Below, piece after piece: positions 12,089 to 23,942 of a DNA stretch of 64,000 bases. Location: assembly GCF_963678635.1 (NCBI RefSeq), contig NC_087067.1, forward strand, positions 39,824,379-39,888,378, read 5' to 3'. Numbering within the stretch: the first letter of the stretch is position 1; every line of letters begins with the position of its first letter. This DNA comes from Symsagittifera roscoffensis (taxonomy: Eukaryota > Xenacoelomorpha > Acoela > Convolutidae). A model generated the notes under the pieces. That model made no database searches. It was given only the letters and a program-made list of their open reading frames with translations, and was not told where the DNA came from. A program made the position numbers and the translations under genes.

Positions 12089-13313
12089 TGAGTTAAGATG
12101 GGACTGGTTAACTCATAGAGTAATTTCGGATAGGGTACACCGTCTGCTCGTCACGCTATCTTATTTTTCGGCCGGATAGATTCGTGCAACTTCTTAGTCT
12201 AATACCGATCCTAATCCTACTCTTATATCTACTAGTCTCAGGGTGTTTAACTAGTCTCTGCTAGGCTCAAAAGATCTAGAGTATACTGGCTTATTGCGGC
12301 AGCTGAAGTTCTCTTGGAGAGGCAACTAATTTCTAAGTTAAATTCAAATCTCTCTGGTGCTGAAATTACAAGTAATTTCAGCACTTACAAATAAGTGGGT
12401 CATTAGTTAGATGGATTATGATTGGTTAATATTAATAATTTTACAGTGGTAAAATATCCTATTTATCCAATTATAAAATGTAGTTTAGATCAGGTTCCAC
12501 CCATCCGGGTTTTACAGAGTTTTTTAGAATTATCTTTCTGCAATTTGAAGGATGGATGATGAACGTTGGTCTGGCGAACATCATATTCTTGTCCGGTTCC
12601 TCTTGGAGAAGAAGTTCCAGGACGCTGGAATTAGGGACATGAATTTGTTACGTCGTCTTTTGACAACGACTGTGATCCCCAATGAAATCAATCTGATTTC
12701 AAAATGGTTTGCTATGACGGGTTTTTCTGTATTATGTAGAGAACTTGTTTTGTGTGCAACCTCGTCTGGGAATGGCGTGAAGATCGTGTGTGGAAGGGAT
12801 GCCTCGTAACTCGGATCTGTACGTATACTTGAACATCGAGGTGGTCATTGGTATAGTTCAATGAAGTCCTTTTCTGCGAAGTCAAGTCGTACTCTAAATC
12901 CTTTGAGTTGTGATTGTGGACGGCATTTCGGTTGTGCTTAGCCATTCTTTTGTTCGAGTATGATGGGATCATCTAGTCTTTGGATTTTCGTCTTTCATCT
13001 TATTTTCGGCCGGATAGATTCGTGCAACTTCTTAGTCTAATACCCATCCTAATCTTACTCTTATATCTACTAGTCTCAGGGTGTTTAACTAGTCTCTGCT
13101 AGGCTCAATAGATCTAGAGTATACTGGCTTATTGCGGCAGCTGAAGTTCTCTTGGAGAGGCAACTAATTTCTAAGTTAATTTCAAATCTCTCTGGTGCTG
13201 AAATTACAAGTAATTTCAGCACTTACAAATAAGTGGGTTGTTAGTTAGATGGATTATGAGTGGTAAAATATCCAATTTATCCAATTATAAAATGTAGTTT
13301 AGATCAGGTTCCA
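12089..13313 (-). mobile_element. internally deleted copy of the 18.9-kb element family
   Basis: A full LTR (12089-12499, 411 bp) is followed by about 490 bp that align with the 3' non-coding interior of the large element (compare 12503-12960 with 26192-26660), then by a second LTR (12993-13313) lacking its outer ~70 bp. In the minus orientation of the family this is 5' LTR with U5 end, primer site and all coding DNA deleted, joined to the 3' UTR and a complete 3' LTR. The outer boundaries are flanked by CAAA on both sides (12085-12088 and 13314-13317), so the unit is a true insertion with a 4-bp target duplication like its large relative. Confidence 0.85.
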
Positions 13314-13617
13314 CAAAAATCTGTCGAAAATAGTCTTCTTAAAACAAGCAGTACCAAAGAAGAGGTGTGAGCGAATCGAAATCATCGGCTAAAGACCCTC
13401 CGCTTCCAGCAACCCCCCCCCCACCCTCTAACGCCGGGAGGGACCATATAAATAACATCTGAGGGCCAGAAAACGGGCCTTGTTGGCTTAATGGTGTTCT
13501 CCCAAACGATTCTAATTTGTATTTATAAATTTTTATAAATAACTTTGTAACTAGATATCGTTTGGAAACAATTTCTTATGATTATTATTATCTCTTAATG
13601 CATCCGTCGTTTTCAAG

Positions 13618-13806
13618 CCGAAGTAACAAGGGAGATCCTCGACTGATAGTGATTACGCCAACTTACAACAGACCTAGCCAGATTCCAGATCTAATAAGGA
13701 CCAAACAGGCTCTGCAGCTGGTGTCTAACTGTGACTGGATTGTGGTTGAGGACGCAAACCAGACCAACCTCAGGGTGATGAACTACCTACAGGATTACTC
13801 AAGTGG
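13618..13806 (+). CDS. B3GAT-like: beta-1,3-glucuronyltransferase (GT43), internal exon A
   Basis: The translation carries VITPTYNRPSQIPDL and WIVVEDA, the N-terminal nucleotide-binding signature of GT43 glucuronyltransferases, which transfer glucuronic acid from UDP-GlcA onto glycan acceptors in the Golgi (the glycosaminoglycan linker or the HNK-1 precursor). I place the exon between acceptor TTTTCAAG and donor GTAAGG. It ends two bases into a codon, completed by the first base of exon B. The reading frame continues three codons further only to a stop inside the intron. Exons for the cytoplasmic tail, membrane anchor and stem were not found upstream. Confidence 0.85.
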
Positions 13807-14202
13807 GTAAGGACTCAAGTTGATAATTTATGTTCTTAAAATCAGCTTCGAGGTTTAATGCAATTGAGTTTCAGCGGTCAAATAAGGTGGTAGCAAGCCA
13901 CTGTCAGCCGACACGCGACTATGAAAAAAACAGCCAATATGCAACTTCAAAATCAGTCCAAGGCGACGAAAACCAATAATTTCAATCAATAATTTTTTTG
14001 ATAGCAAAGTTTTTTCGATTGTTTTGAGCAATAATTGTTTTTGACTGCCTTAACTGTCTGTTTTTTTATTTCAACCTACAAATGGCTAGACGACGAATTT
14101 GTTTAGCAAAAATTTATAAGTGAAAATTTTCGTCATGTTGTTTGTTGATGATGTCGCAAAAAAAATCAATTCTAAAAAAGTCAATTTTTCAAAATATTTT
14201 AG

Positions 14203-14500
14203 TGATTTTTTCTACACTCACGTTTTGACAGAGGAAAAATACAGGGAAATGAAAGGCAGAACTCAGAGAAACATGGGAATACAACTAGTAGAACAATTAT
14301 ACGCCAAAGCCGAATCCCAAAAAAGGAACCACGCCGAAACGAATCCATTCCGAAATGCCGTGGTGTACTTTGGCGACGATGATAACAGCTACGATTCAAA
14401 GTTTCTCGATCTTTTGAAAGGGACCAAACGGCTTTCATTGTTCAACGTTGGACTCATAACAAATGCGCTGTTAGAAGGACCACTTACTGAAAACAACAAA
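14203..14500 (+). CDS. B3GAT-like: beta-1,3-glucuronyltransferase (GT43), internal exon B
   Basis: Acceptor ATTTTAG and donor GTTAGT frame a 298-base exon. Joined in phase to exon A it continues with FFYTHVLTEEKY, corresponding to the THLVVLTP-type segment of known family members, then RTQRNMGIQ (the EQRN motif region) and VVYFGDDDNSY. The DDD is the metal and UDP-sugar binding motif and is intact. The exon ends in phase 0 at ENNK. The intron to exon A is 396 bases. The intron to exon C is about 8.7 kb and contains an inverted-repeat element and a decayed gypsy element. Confidence 0.88.
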
Positions 14501-16375
14501 GTTAGTTTTTAAAAACTGAAAACTGGACCGACATAAAAGTTACCGGCTAACAATATTTTCGGCTACCTTAACTTACTTTTGCAAAACTAGGTTTTTGCAT
14601 GCAAAATAAGTTCATTCGCCCTGATCAATTAATTTTGTTTATGGTATTTTTTGCAATTTCAGTTTCATATGTCTTTAGCTCTTTTTTGTCGATAGCTAAC
14701 ATCTGGAGGCACTTAAAACAGATCTTCAGGTCAACAGCGTGTGCTCCCAATCTATTTTTAGCCAGTAATTTTGCCTAATTTTGTTTTATATAAAATACCG
14801 TTAGATTAAATTGGAAACAACTTATTATGATCTTACAACCTAAATATCGGCTATTGATCCAAAATTTGCATGCATTGTTTGGTATAAAACTTGGTATAAA
14901 AGGAATCTTCGCCAGACTCAAGGACAGAGAGTTTTCAAATGCTTAAAAATTTAGCATTGAATTTGTAAAACAATGATGTCGTATCCCTAAAACCTGGAAC
15001 ATTCGAGATTGTTTAATGTTTAGGAAACGTTTTCAAATATTTTTTTTTCTGAATCCCCGGCTTGACAAAAAATGCATATCATGCAAATTTAAACTATGAA
15101 AAAAACTGCTTATCTTACACTTTCCTACAATTCAAGGACCGGAAAAAATTGTATGAAAAGAGCCAGACAAGCATTTTGTCTATCCTATGAATTTTTATAG
15201 ATTTTTGCCAATTTCTGGAAATTAAATAACCAGCTTTTTGCTGTATTTTTATCGAAATTTTAATGAAAAGAGCAGAAGCTGTTTTCTGTATAATGAAATT
15301 GTATGACAAGCTTTTTTTCTGTTTTTCTTTTATATGAAATTGCATGACAAGCGTTTTTTTCCATAAATGAAATCACAATAAGTTTTGTGGTCTTCTCTGT
15401 TAACCGGCCCAAAGTAGCCAAATCGCCACATTGAGCTTCCGTTGTTAATGAAAATCTGGATTTTCATTTACTGTTAAAAATAATTTCAACCATTGCGGTT
15501 TGAGAACTTTGATGCAATTTTCAAAAAAAGAAAAAACACAAAAAGATCAGTTTTGGGCCGTATAGCAGAAAAGACACAATTTTGTATGAAAATTTTGTAT
15601 TTGACCCGAAACACATTAAATTTACTACGATAAATTTACTGAATCGGACTACGTTATAGACACAAAATAACAATACTTGCGTGCAAGTTTTTTTCATAAA
15701 ATGCATGTTTGAGCACAGAAGCAATCAAAAAGGGAATAAAATAATCGCCTCAAATTACTAGTTTGTCTACAAAAAAGCATATCATATAAATTCTAAATAT
15801 GAAATGTTCAATTGGCGCATTTTTGTCCAAAGCCAAAATGGCTCTCATGTAACCAAAATTGCCACCAATTTGTTTTATTTGGTTTTTATTTGGGTACCAA
15901 TCTAAGATAATTTTTGAAAAAAAAACTTTCGATTAAAAAAATGCTTGTCTTACTTATTTCTTCTATGAAAATTTGTATGATAAGCAAGTTTGTCATAGAC
16001 TCCATATATAAAACCTAAAACTGTCTGATAGGCATTTTTCTTATATGGAGTCAACCTTGCTCCTAAAATCCAAAGTCGCGTCGAGAGTTTGAGTGTGGAA
16101 AGTCTGGGCATGAGTCGATCTGTGGGTTGCGATAGTCTAGATATAACAAAACTTTGTCACGACAGTCGACAGTCTGCACTGTTAATTAGGAATTCGATCA
16201 GAGTCTTCCGAATATTCACTCGATATACATAACAATCGAGTCTTCTATGGTATCTACAGAAGACTTACCACCCTTATAAGTAAAAGCAGTAAACATCACT
16301 AGAAGGTTCTTACATTTCGAGTTTTGCTGCTTTTTATTTGCCCCAAAACTCGTCAAATTTAGTCTGCTGAACAAT
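14501..16375 (+). other. intron sequence, no feature recognised
   Basis: AT-rich intron of the glucuronyltransferase with many short GTATGACAAGC-like and GTATGAAAA-like strings. No gene or RNA was recognised. Confidence 0.5.
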
Positions 16376-17095
16376 TACCACCACAATTATCTCATAACAA
16401 TTACCAAAATTAGCACCTTTCTTGAATCCGATACATTTAGATCGATCCGATACATTTAGCAGCTCTACTAATCAGGGCTAGAGTTTTCGACCCCAGTGGG
16501 GTTTATTAATCAAAAAGCACTCAAAAATCTTGCTACTTACAGTTTTTTGGGAGAGCATGCGTTATAAACCCGCAGCTATTTTTTAAAAGTTTTTTGCTTT
16601 TCATAAATCCCAAAATGGTTGTAGGAATCGGAAGAAAGTTTGATCTGGGCATTGAACACATTTTCTAGGCTAAAAAACAAAAAAGCTGAAGGCTGTAAAT
16701 GAAATGAAACGTTTACATTAGCCTGAGAGAAAGGGCGATTTGTTGCTTGTGGATGACTGCCTGTGGCTGACAACTTTTTTTCTTTGAAACGTCGAACATG
16801 TTTTTTAACCCCACTTGAATCGTTTTTCCGATTCCTACATCCTGCAAAATTAAAACCTTATTAATGAAAACAAAAAAAAGAACATTTGAGGCTTTGCTCC
16901 CATTGCTGGGGATTAATAGCGCATGCCCCTCTCCCCAATTGTTAGTAGCAAGATTTTTGTGTTTTTTATGGTTAATAAACCCCACTGGGCGCTGATTCTA
17001 GCGCTGATTAGTGGAGCTGCTATATATATCGGATCTACCTAACAATTAGCCCTCTTTCAAAAAGGGGCTAATTGTGGTAGTTGTCAATTGGTAAG
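16376..17095. mobile_element. nested long inverted repeat (foldback MITE)
   Basis: The inner pair, 16438-16562 and 16919-17040, is a ~120-bp imperfect inverted repeat: GATCCGATACATTTAGCAGC against GATCCGATATATATAGCAGC, then CCCAGTGGGGTTTATTAA and GAGAGCATGCG. Outside it, ACCACCACAATTA...AATTAGCACC near 16376 faces ACTACCACAATTAGCCCC near 17050-17095 in inverted orientation. There is no coding capacity. It lies in the intron of the glucuronyltransferase gene. Confidence 0.65.
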
Positions 17096-17956
17096 GCCCT
17101 AAGTGTTCCGACTGCCCATTATTGGGCCTCGAATAGTTTTTTGTAAATGAATTTTGACAAACTATCGAAGTAAGTCTAATAATAACAAGTTTTAAGTGTA
17201 AAAATGTGAGTCCTGTATGGAAACAATAAGACCAATTGGTTTACCTCAATTCAGTTCAGAATAAGAATGTCGTACGGCACAATTCAGTTAAGTGTTAAGT
17301 ATAAAACGAGCCTGACGCCTGATTGAATACTATACCCGGAGTGACAAAATTTTGTTCCAATTTCCGTTCCACCAATCAATTTTTGTTCACCAATCGAATT
17401 TAATGGATTTTAGTGCCAAAATTTTTGATTTTTCTAGAGTATAAAACCTGTATATAATCTCCAAAACATCTGAATATGGTCAGTAAAAATTTTTTGTTTA
17501 AAAAAGTAATTATAATCTGTAAATAATCTATAGATAATGTAATCTGTATAAAGTTTGAAGATAATTTGTATAAAGTGTGTATGAAATCGCAACAATTTCA
17601 ATTTTGACCCACTAAATGATTTCTCAGTTTTGCAGTTTTGTAGTTGAGGAGAGATTTTTGCCGCAATTCACGTTTCAAAAAATCCTAAGTGCTTGGAGAC
17701 TAGGGTTCCCGCTGTAAATTGTTTTTTTTTGTGTAAAACATCTTCAAATACCCTTAATAGGATTATTGCATCGACAGAAAGCATCGACTGAAAAGTTTAC
17801 ATTATAAGTTTGTTCCAATTTACTCATATTATCTGATAGGCAAAAAAGTTTAGAAAATCAAAATAATCTGTATATAATAAGTATATAGTCTAAAATCAGA
17901 AAACATATAAATTTTATGCTATCTTATTACAGTGTGTTTATAATCTGTATACAATC
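17096..17956 (+). other. intron sequence with AATCTGTATA-type short repeats
   Basis: No gene. Between about 17440 and 17950 the strings AATCTGTATA and ATAATCTGTA recur many times with variable spacing, suggesting a decayed satellite-like tract. Confidence 0.4.
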
Positions 17957-18362
17957 CGCATAGAGAAAAAGAAGTTCAGAGTCCTAATAAGACTCAAAAA
18001 TCTTAAGCCAGTCCCATGGGGACCCTATAAACTCAAACAACTCAAGCCCCAAGTGGATACAAAACTCAGTATTTCAAAATTTTTATTTCCAGGGGGATGT
18101 CATTCGGCCGGAATGGCAAAACCATAACGTAAATACATATACATTTATATTTATATGTATATATATAAATGTATATATATTTACGTTATGGTTTTGCCAT
18201 TCCGGCCGAGCCGTATGACATTCCCCCTGGAAAACAAAATTTTAAAATACTGTGTCTTGTATACGCTTGGGACTTGAATTGCTTGAGTTTATAGAATCCC
18301 CATGGGACTAGTTTGAGTTTTTTGAGTCCCACTAGGACTTTGAACTTCTTTTTCTCTATGCG
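17957..18362. repeat. 406-bp palindrome of two head-to-head LTR junctions
   Basis: The left arm (+) has CGCATAGAGAAAAAGAAGTTC, TCCCATGGGGA, CCAGGGGGA then TGTCATTCGGCCGG (LTR start at 18098). The right arm is the inverted equivalent with LTR start at 18220. The symmetry centre is near 18159 inside a TATA-rich loop. Each arm is the 3' interior end, polypurine tract and first ~60 bp of an LTR of family A, so two elements, or one element and an inverted copy of its end, meet LTR to LTR. Confidence 0.75.
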
Positions 18363-20339
18363 TTGTCTTCCTCGGAAAGTTTGATTTTACTCTTTTTGTC
18401 TGTCACCTTGTTTTCTGCCGTCTCCTTGCAATTGTTTTTTTTCTTGATTTTTCGCATGTTCTTTATTGCCTTGTATTTTTCTCTCAAACGTGTCATTCGT
18501 CTTCCTATTCTCTTGGTCAATGACTAAAAATATCTTTTTTTGTTTGGGCTGATTTTCTCTACTTGGACTTAATGTTAGAGGTACTCAGTCAACCACGTCT
18601 ATATTTTCGTTGCTTTAAATTGGTTAATAGTTCAAAAAATTTCACTCATGCCTGGAAATCCGGCAGGTTTTCGAGAAAACCCATCTCGTGTATTAAACTT
18701 GTAATATTCGAGTTGTTCCCCTCAGTGTGCTTGAAGGTTGGTGAACCAATGCCGTACTATTTTTTTCTTTACCTTGACTCGTTTCTGATGAAATTCGTCG
18801 AGTGCGCTGATTGGTATCGAGTTGCCTATTGCTCCTGCCAATGCCGATTGACGCAGGTTTTTTTTGTTGATACAGCTGAAGTTTTCGGTAGTTGGGGAGG
18901 CGTGTTATTCTGATTTAATCTCCTTGGAGATGGAGCAGTGTTCTCAGATGTTGAGGATAAATTTTCACTTGATGACCTTTGTTGTTTCAATGTCGATTCG
19001 TCTCCTCCGAACGGAATTGCATCTCTCGTGTGCGGGCTTTTCTCCTGCCCTCTTTCTTGTTTTTTTTTCGGGCTCTCCTGTGTCTGTTCCTGCTTCTCTT
19101 TTCTGGTTAGTTGTTTTGATAGTCCTGTTTGTGCATCCTTCTTGTATCCTCCTCGTCTGTTCCTACTTATCTTTTCTGGCTAGTTGTTTTGTTAATCCTC
19201 TTCTTGTGTCCTCCTTGGCATTCCTTTGTCCTCCTTGCCAGTCCTCATTTATGTTAACTCCTCATTTATGTATTTCTTGGGGTCAACGCGTCAACTTGTA
19301 AACTTCCTGTACCTCTATGGTAATGTCCTTTCGCGTTTTGGTTTTGTTTCGTGTGACAACGTTTTCTTCTTGAGGGCCAACTCAATGTAGTCATGTCTTG
19401 TTTGTGGGGCGGATTCGTTCGAATGCTGGCATTTTTCCGGTTTGGGTTTTCCATCTTTTTTGATTGTGGTGTGTTTTTCATTTGTTTGATAATCTGAGAT
19501 TTTCATTTGACCATTTTGTTTTTTTATTAGCATTTGTCCCACGTCTTAAACTTCCATTTTATCATTTGTGTCGACCATTTCTGACTATTGTGTCTGAGGC
19601 AATTATGTCTGATTAGCGTCGCTGATTAGCGTCGCCCAGCGCTTGTATGTCGTAGTTATGGCGCTACATTTATGCCATCGTGAGTCTGAGAGGCTTTCGT
19701 TTCGGTCTGATTCTCTCAGCTGATTGATTTTTGTTTTGTTTCTTCTTGGGTTCCCGGTTGGGCTATTTTCTTCTTCTCGACTCCTCGCGCTATCAGAATT
19801 CGCAGTCCATCTTCGAATTTTATAATAAAAACTTTTGTCTCCTCAGTTTTTTGCTGAGTTGTTTTTTAAATTTATAGAGTTTTATAATCTATGCTAATTT
19901 GATTTTTGCATTCGACCGGCATCCAACTAGTTTTCTAAGCGAATGTATGGCTGCTTTTTAGATATTTTGATAGTTTTCGAAATGTCCGGAATATTAAATT
20001 TCACTTGAAATTTTGATATGCTTGTTAGCGGTCTTTCAATTTCCGCGCGCTGTTTGGTCAGTTGATCCGGCACGTTTCTGATTGGCTAAGCTGTTTGATA
20101 TCAAAGTTGACAGGGTTAATGGTTCAACCCAGCTTGTGAGCCCACTCTGACTAATTTTTGATCTTTGAAAGGCATTTAGTGCACTGATTAAAACGTGATA
20201 GTCTTTTATGACACTCAAATTTTCACCTACCAGTAATTTTCAAGTGTTCGATGGCTCACATCACCTCTAATATTTCGATTTTTATAATTAAAAAATTCTT
20301 TTCTAAAGATTTTAGAAAACTTCAGGCGTACGCAATCGC

Positions 20340-20430
20340 CATCTAAACTCCTTCTTTACTGTAGTGATCTAGAGTTGCCACTAGTCCGTAAGTTGATGCG
20401 TCGCAGATCACGCGGGTCTCCAAATTGTGT
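20340..20430 (-). pseudogene. RNase H remnant (family A, minus copy)
   Basis: The minus strand reads TRVICDASTYGLVATL, the first catalytic-aspartate strand of gypsy RNase H (CDAS-x-x-G-x-x-A). It lies downstream of the reverse transcriptase remnant in the element's direction, as expected. Confidence 0.65.
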
Positions 20431-20823
20431 TCAAAGTAGTTTTTTTTGTAACATCAGAAACTAATTTTGTTATAATTTGAAAGCAATAGAGTGGTCAGTT
20501 TTCTGTTTAGTTGTTGAAGTGTTCTTTTTTGTTTAACTGTGTTTTTAGGAGTAGTCGTAATTCGAGCTAAAGGTGGGACATATCTGGTGAGGCGGGGGAT
20601 TGATCCCATAAAAAAACTTAGCTGTTCTAATGTTTTTCTTTTGCTTCTGTTTTTTTACAAAGAGGCCTTGTACCTTCACTGTTCCCTTACCATTCTACCT
20701 GCTTATATAAAAACATACAAAGTCTATTGAGACGGCAAAGTTTATTCATCTAGTTTCTGTAGGACTGTTTTCATTGTTTTTATATGTAGCTCCTTCGACG
20801 CTTTTGTTCTTAAATATTTTGTC

Positions 20824-21030
20824 CTAATAAAGCATATATAAGAACGTGTTTCTACATTTAAGAGTTATCAAGTCCATTGCATTCTGGACTTCCGCTGGCA
20901 TGTCGGTCAATCCGGGAAACTTCGTTTGAAATTGATACGTTCCTGTGGCGTTGCCTCCGATGAGCCTGAAAGCGCATTGTTTTTTGTTATCTGATCCAAC
21001 GGTATTCGTGATTAGGCATAAAAAAATCAA
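20824..21030 (-). pseudogene. reverse transcriptase remnant (family A, minus copy)
   Basis: The frame carries FRLIGGNATGTYQFQTKF, GLTDMPAEVQNAMDL and NTFLYM, the palm region of gypsy reverse transcriptases. The frame stops where the catalytic YLDD box should follow, so it is inactive. It is closely related to the plus-strand copy at 8464-8709. Confidence 0.75.
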
Positions 21031-22683
21031 GACTCGAGAAAAGTGTTCGTTTTTTGTTTCATTTTTTGTATTTGTGCGATGTTGTCCAGTAGCATTTCTG
21101 TTTCGGGTAATCGATATTTGTTTTTACTTTGAGGTTGTTAGTTTTCTTGGTAAAATCACGATTGGGCTGATGAGTTATTTGTCTGAGCTTTCTAAATTGC
21201 GTTTGATTAACTCTTTTCTGACTGGTTCATGCAAGTAAACCGGAATTTGTCTTAATTGGGATAGCAAGATTAACAAACTCCGTTATCTTTAAGTGGGTTT
21301 TTGCTTCATTAATTCTTCTGCACATTTGTTGGAAAAGATTTTTAACACACTCTTTGATTTCTGGGTCTGAGTTTTCGTTATCGTGAAGACGGAAGTTCTG
21401 GTCTTCTTTGGGAATGTCCTGAATTATCTATATCCCAAATTGTCGCAGAAGGTTAATTCCGATAAGATTTGCCTTTTGATTATTGACGATAACGAATGGA
21501 GCTGACTGAATAGTTCATCCACTGGATTCTAGTGCAATAAATAGTCTTCATTTGATCAGTATTTGTTATTGAGAATGACATCTGACTACATGAATTCGCA
21601 AGGGCCATTGTTTTTTTTTCTGTTTTCCTTTTCGTTTTTATTAATTGGCCGTATTTTTGCTCAATCTTTTGTTTCAAATACTTCTTCTACAGCAATTACT
21701 GTGAAATTATCCCAAAGGATACTTTTCCATCCATTCAATGAAATTAAATTGGCGAATGCAACTGGATCATTCTCTTCTGCCTGTGTAATTTCCTCTTCGT
21801 TTTCTGTTGGTTCCGCTTGTAGATTGTCGTAGGTTTCGAGCTCACGGTTGTAGGTGGTTTCGAACCCAATTGTCTTCCACGCTTAATGTGTTTGTTCTCT
21901 TTGGAAAATTTTGTCGTCCTATTTGTCCTCGTGCCCGCTGATTAGTCTGATAGTTAACTGTTGATGTTGATGGATGGGTTTGTTTTCATTGCTCAATTGT
22001 GCTTGATTCCTTTTTCGCATCGAGATGCGTATTCGTACACATCTTGTGGGGTGCGTGTTTCCATTAATAACTCTTCAGCTATCTTTTCGCTGTTCATAAG
22101 TGCAGCATTATGTCTTTTACCCATTTGTCTTCCCTATCGCCGCTATTTTCACTAAATCCGCTTTAAATTTTTTGTTTGCGTACATTAATTGTATCTGTTG
22201 AAGGCAACTATGCGTAAACTTTAAAAATATCTTTACAACTCTCTTTTCTTGATTGCGCACCTCTCGTTTTTTTTTACTTCAGTAACCCCTGGACTTTTCA
22301 CTTCGTATATGGGTTCAGTCGTGTCTGTTAACGTCGGTTTATCGCAAAGCAAATCCGTACTTCAATGATATTTTTAGCAAATACAGCCATTTCTGTCGCC
22401 ACAATGAACTATTAATATGAGTATTTTTTGCTGTAGTTGTAGCCGGTTCGCTGCTCCATGGCATACATCGATGTGTGAGAAATTTCTAAAATTGACTTCG
22501 AACGGTTTGGCAAATGAAATGACGTAATAAACGTGTTAAAAGACAACTGGTTATTGTTAAACAATTTATTTAACCTCTGAAAGCTCTCACTTTCCTTATA
22601 CACTAATCCTTCAAAAACAAGGTCATACGACCAGTATACATAAACATCATTTGCTATGGTCTTGCCATTTCGCCCGGATGACA

Positions 22684-23169
22684 GTGAAATTTTTGCGAAA
22701 ACTGTTGCAAATATTAATCAATTGAAACCTTTTTCCTTAAATTTTGCTCTCTCTTCCTTCAACCCTTTACCCTTCCAAGTTTTCCAAAATTCTATAAGGA
22801 CGAAGTGAAATATCTCCCCCTAAATCAAAACAGCGAGGAGATCGCTTGGTTAAACATAATAACCAATCATATTTGAGTATTGTACAAGCAGGCCTTAGTG
22901 AGTGAGTACCACTATACAGGCAGATTACTTATGTGGGAGATATTGTAGCTTTTTTCCGTGTAAAAGGTAATTTAAAATGTCAATGATGATGGCAAAATGT
23001 AATGTTTTTTTTTTGGTAATTTGGCTAAAAAGAGGACTATTTACTCCATATTTAAATTGGTTTCCAAAATTGAGCTCGAATATTGGGAAAAGTGATGGAA
23101 AAGAGCCCTCCTTTGATTTTCAATTTTGCATCCAAATTTTGCTTAAGACTTTTTCACATTTTGCTTTAG
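22684..23169 (+). other. intron sequence before exon C
   Basis: No feature recognised apart from the pyrimidine-rich acceptor TTTTGCTTTAG at its end. Confidence 0.5.
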
Positions 23170-23292
23170 ATAATTGGTTTCCAGACATCGTGGTGGGTCA
23201 ACCGCAAATTCCCAGTAGACATGGCAGGATTTGCAATAAACGTGGGCTTCCTGCACGACAATAACTACCCTAAGTTTGATGCCATAACCCCG
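23170..23292 (+). CDS. B3GAT-like: beta-1,3-glucuronyltransferase (GT43), internal exon C
   Basis: Acceptor TTTTGCTTTAG and donor GTAAGA bound 41 codons in phase 0, continuing directly from exon B (K then IIGFQTSWW). The segment RKFPVDMAGFAINVGFL is the family's RxFxVDMAGFA block that lines the donor and acceptor site. The exon ends before the region carrying the catalytic glutamate and the C-terminal VWHTRT-type motif, which must be on a further exon. I did not find that exon between 23293 and 24431. It may be in the assembly gap at 23743-23942. Confidence 0.87.
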
Positions 23293-23452
23293 GTAAGATT
23301 ATTCTAGGAGTTGATTCAAATTGGCATCCTTCCCTTCGGAGTGGATTATGGGGAAGGGTGCTGAGTTGGTCCCTAAAGTATGAGGTAAAATTGTGATAGA
23401 GGGGTCCTAAGAAAGTAACAGGGTCCCTTAATGTAAACACAGTGCGACAACA

Positions 23453-23560
23453 TTACGGGGCCAAACTGTGCACTGGATAGGAGCACAATTTTGTGTCTGT
23501 ATGTTCCTGGATTCCAGAGACAAGTATTTAAAGAGTTTTGAAAACGATAGAGCGGCGACC
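23453..23560 (+). repeat. MITE end, TTACGAGG family
   Basis: TTACGGGGCCAAACTGTG followed by CACTGGATAGG and GGATTCCAGAGAC matches the left end of the family. No facing right end was seen before the assembly gap. Confidence 0.5.
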
Positions 23561-23742
23561 ATAGATTTTTGTAAGTGCTATGTTTGCTTATAGTTCCGTG
23601 GTTTGGGCCCTTCTGTCACAGTTTGTTTTTACCAGGACCATTCTATCAACCTTGATAAATTTGGCACCTCAACACCACACATACATTGACAAATAGAGCA
23701 AAATGACCATTCCTACTAATTTTTAATTTAATGACGTTCGTA

Positions 23743-23942
23743 NNNNNNNNNNNNNNNNNNNNNNNNNNNNNNNNNNNNNNNNNNNNNNNNNNNNNNNNNN
23801 NNNNNNNNNNNNNNNNNNNNNNNNNNNNNNNNNNNNNNNNNNNNNNNNNNNNNNNNNNNNNNNNNNNNNNNNNNNNNNNNNNNNNNNNNNNNNNNNNNNN
23901 NNNNNNNNNNNNNNNNNNNNNNNNNNNNNNNNNNNNNNNNNN
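23743..23942. other. assembly gap of 200 N
   Basis: Exactly 200 N, the usual placeholder for a gap of unknown size. The missing last exon of the glucuronyltransferase could be here. Open frames across it are artefacts. Confidence 0.95.

Larger units (their letters stand above)
18160..22683 (-). mobile_element. second decayed gypsy element of family A
   Basis: On the minus strand an LTR begins TGTCATCCGG at 22683 and a second LTR start follows a polypurine tract (AGGGGGAA) at 18220. Between them lie pol remnants in the same strand and order. The 3' LTR is truncated at the palindrome centre. A possible primer site, TGGCGACAG, sits at about 22403, which would make the first LTR ~280 bp; this differs from the tRNA-Ser-like site of the copy at 5013 and is uncertain. 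It lies antisense in the glucuronyltransferase intron. Long C/T-rich stretches (18400-19800) give only meaningless open frames. Confidence 0.7.

Noticed and set aside
18563..19542. Long plus- and minus-strand frames in the 18.5-19.5 kb C/T-rich stretch
   Set aside because: They lie in the interior of a decayed minus-strand gypsy element, and no domain is recognisable in either direction.
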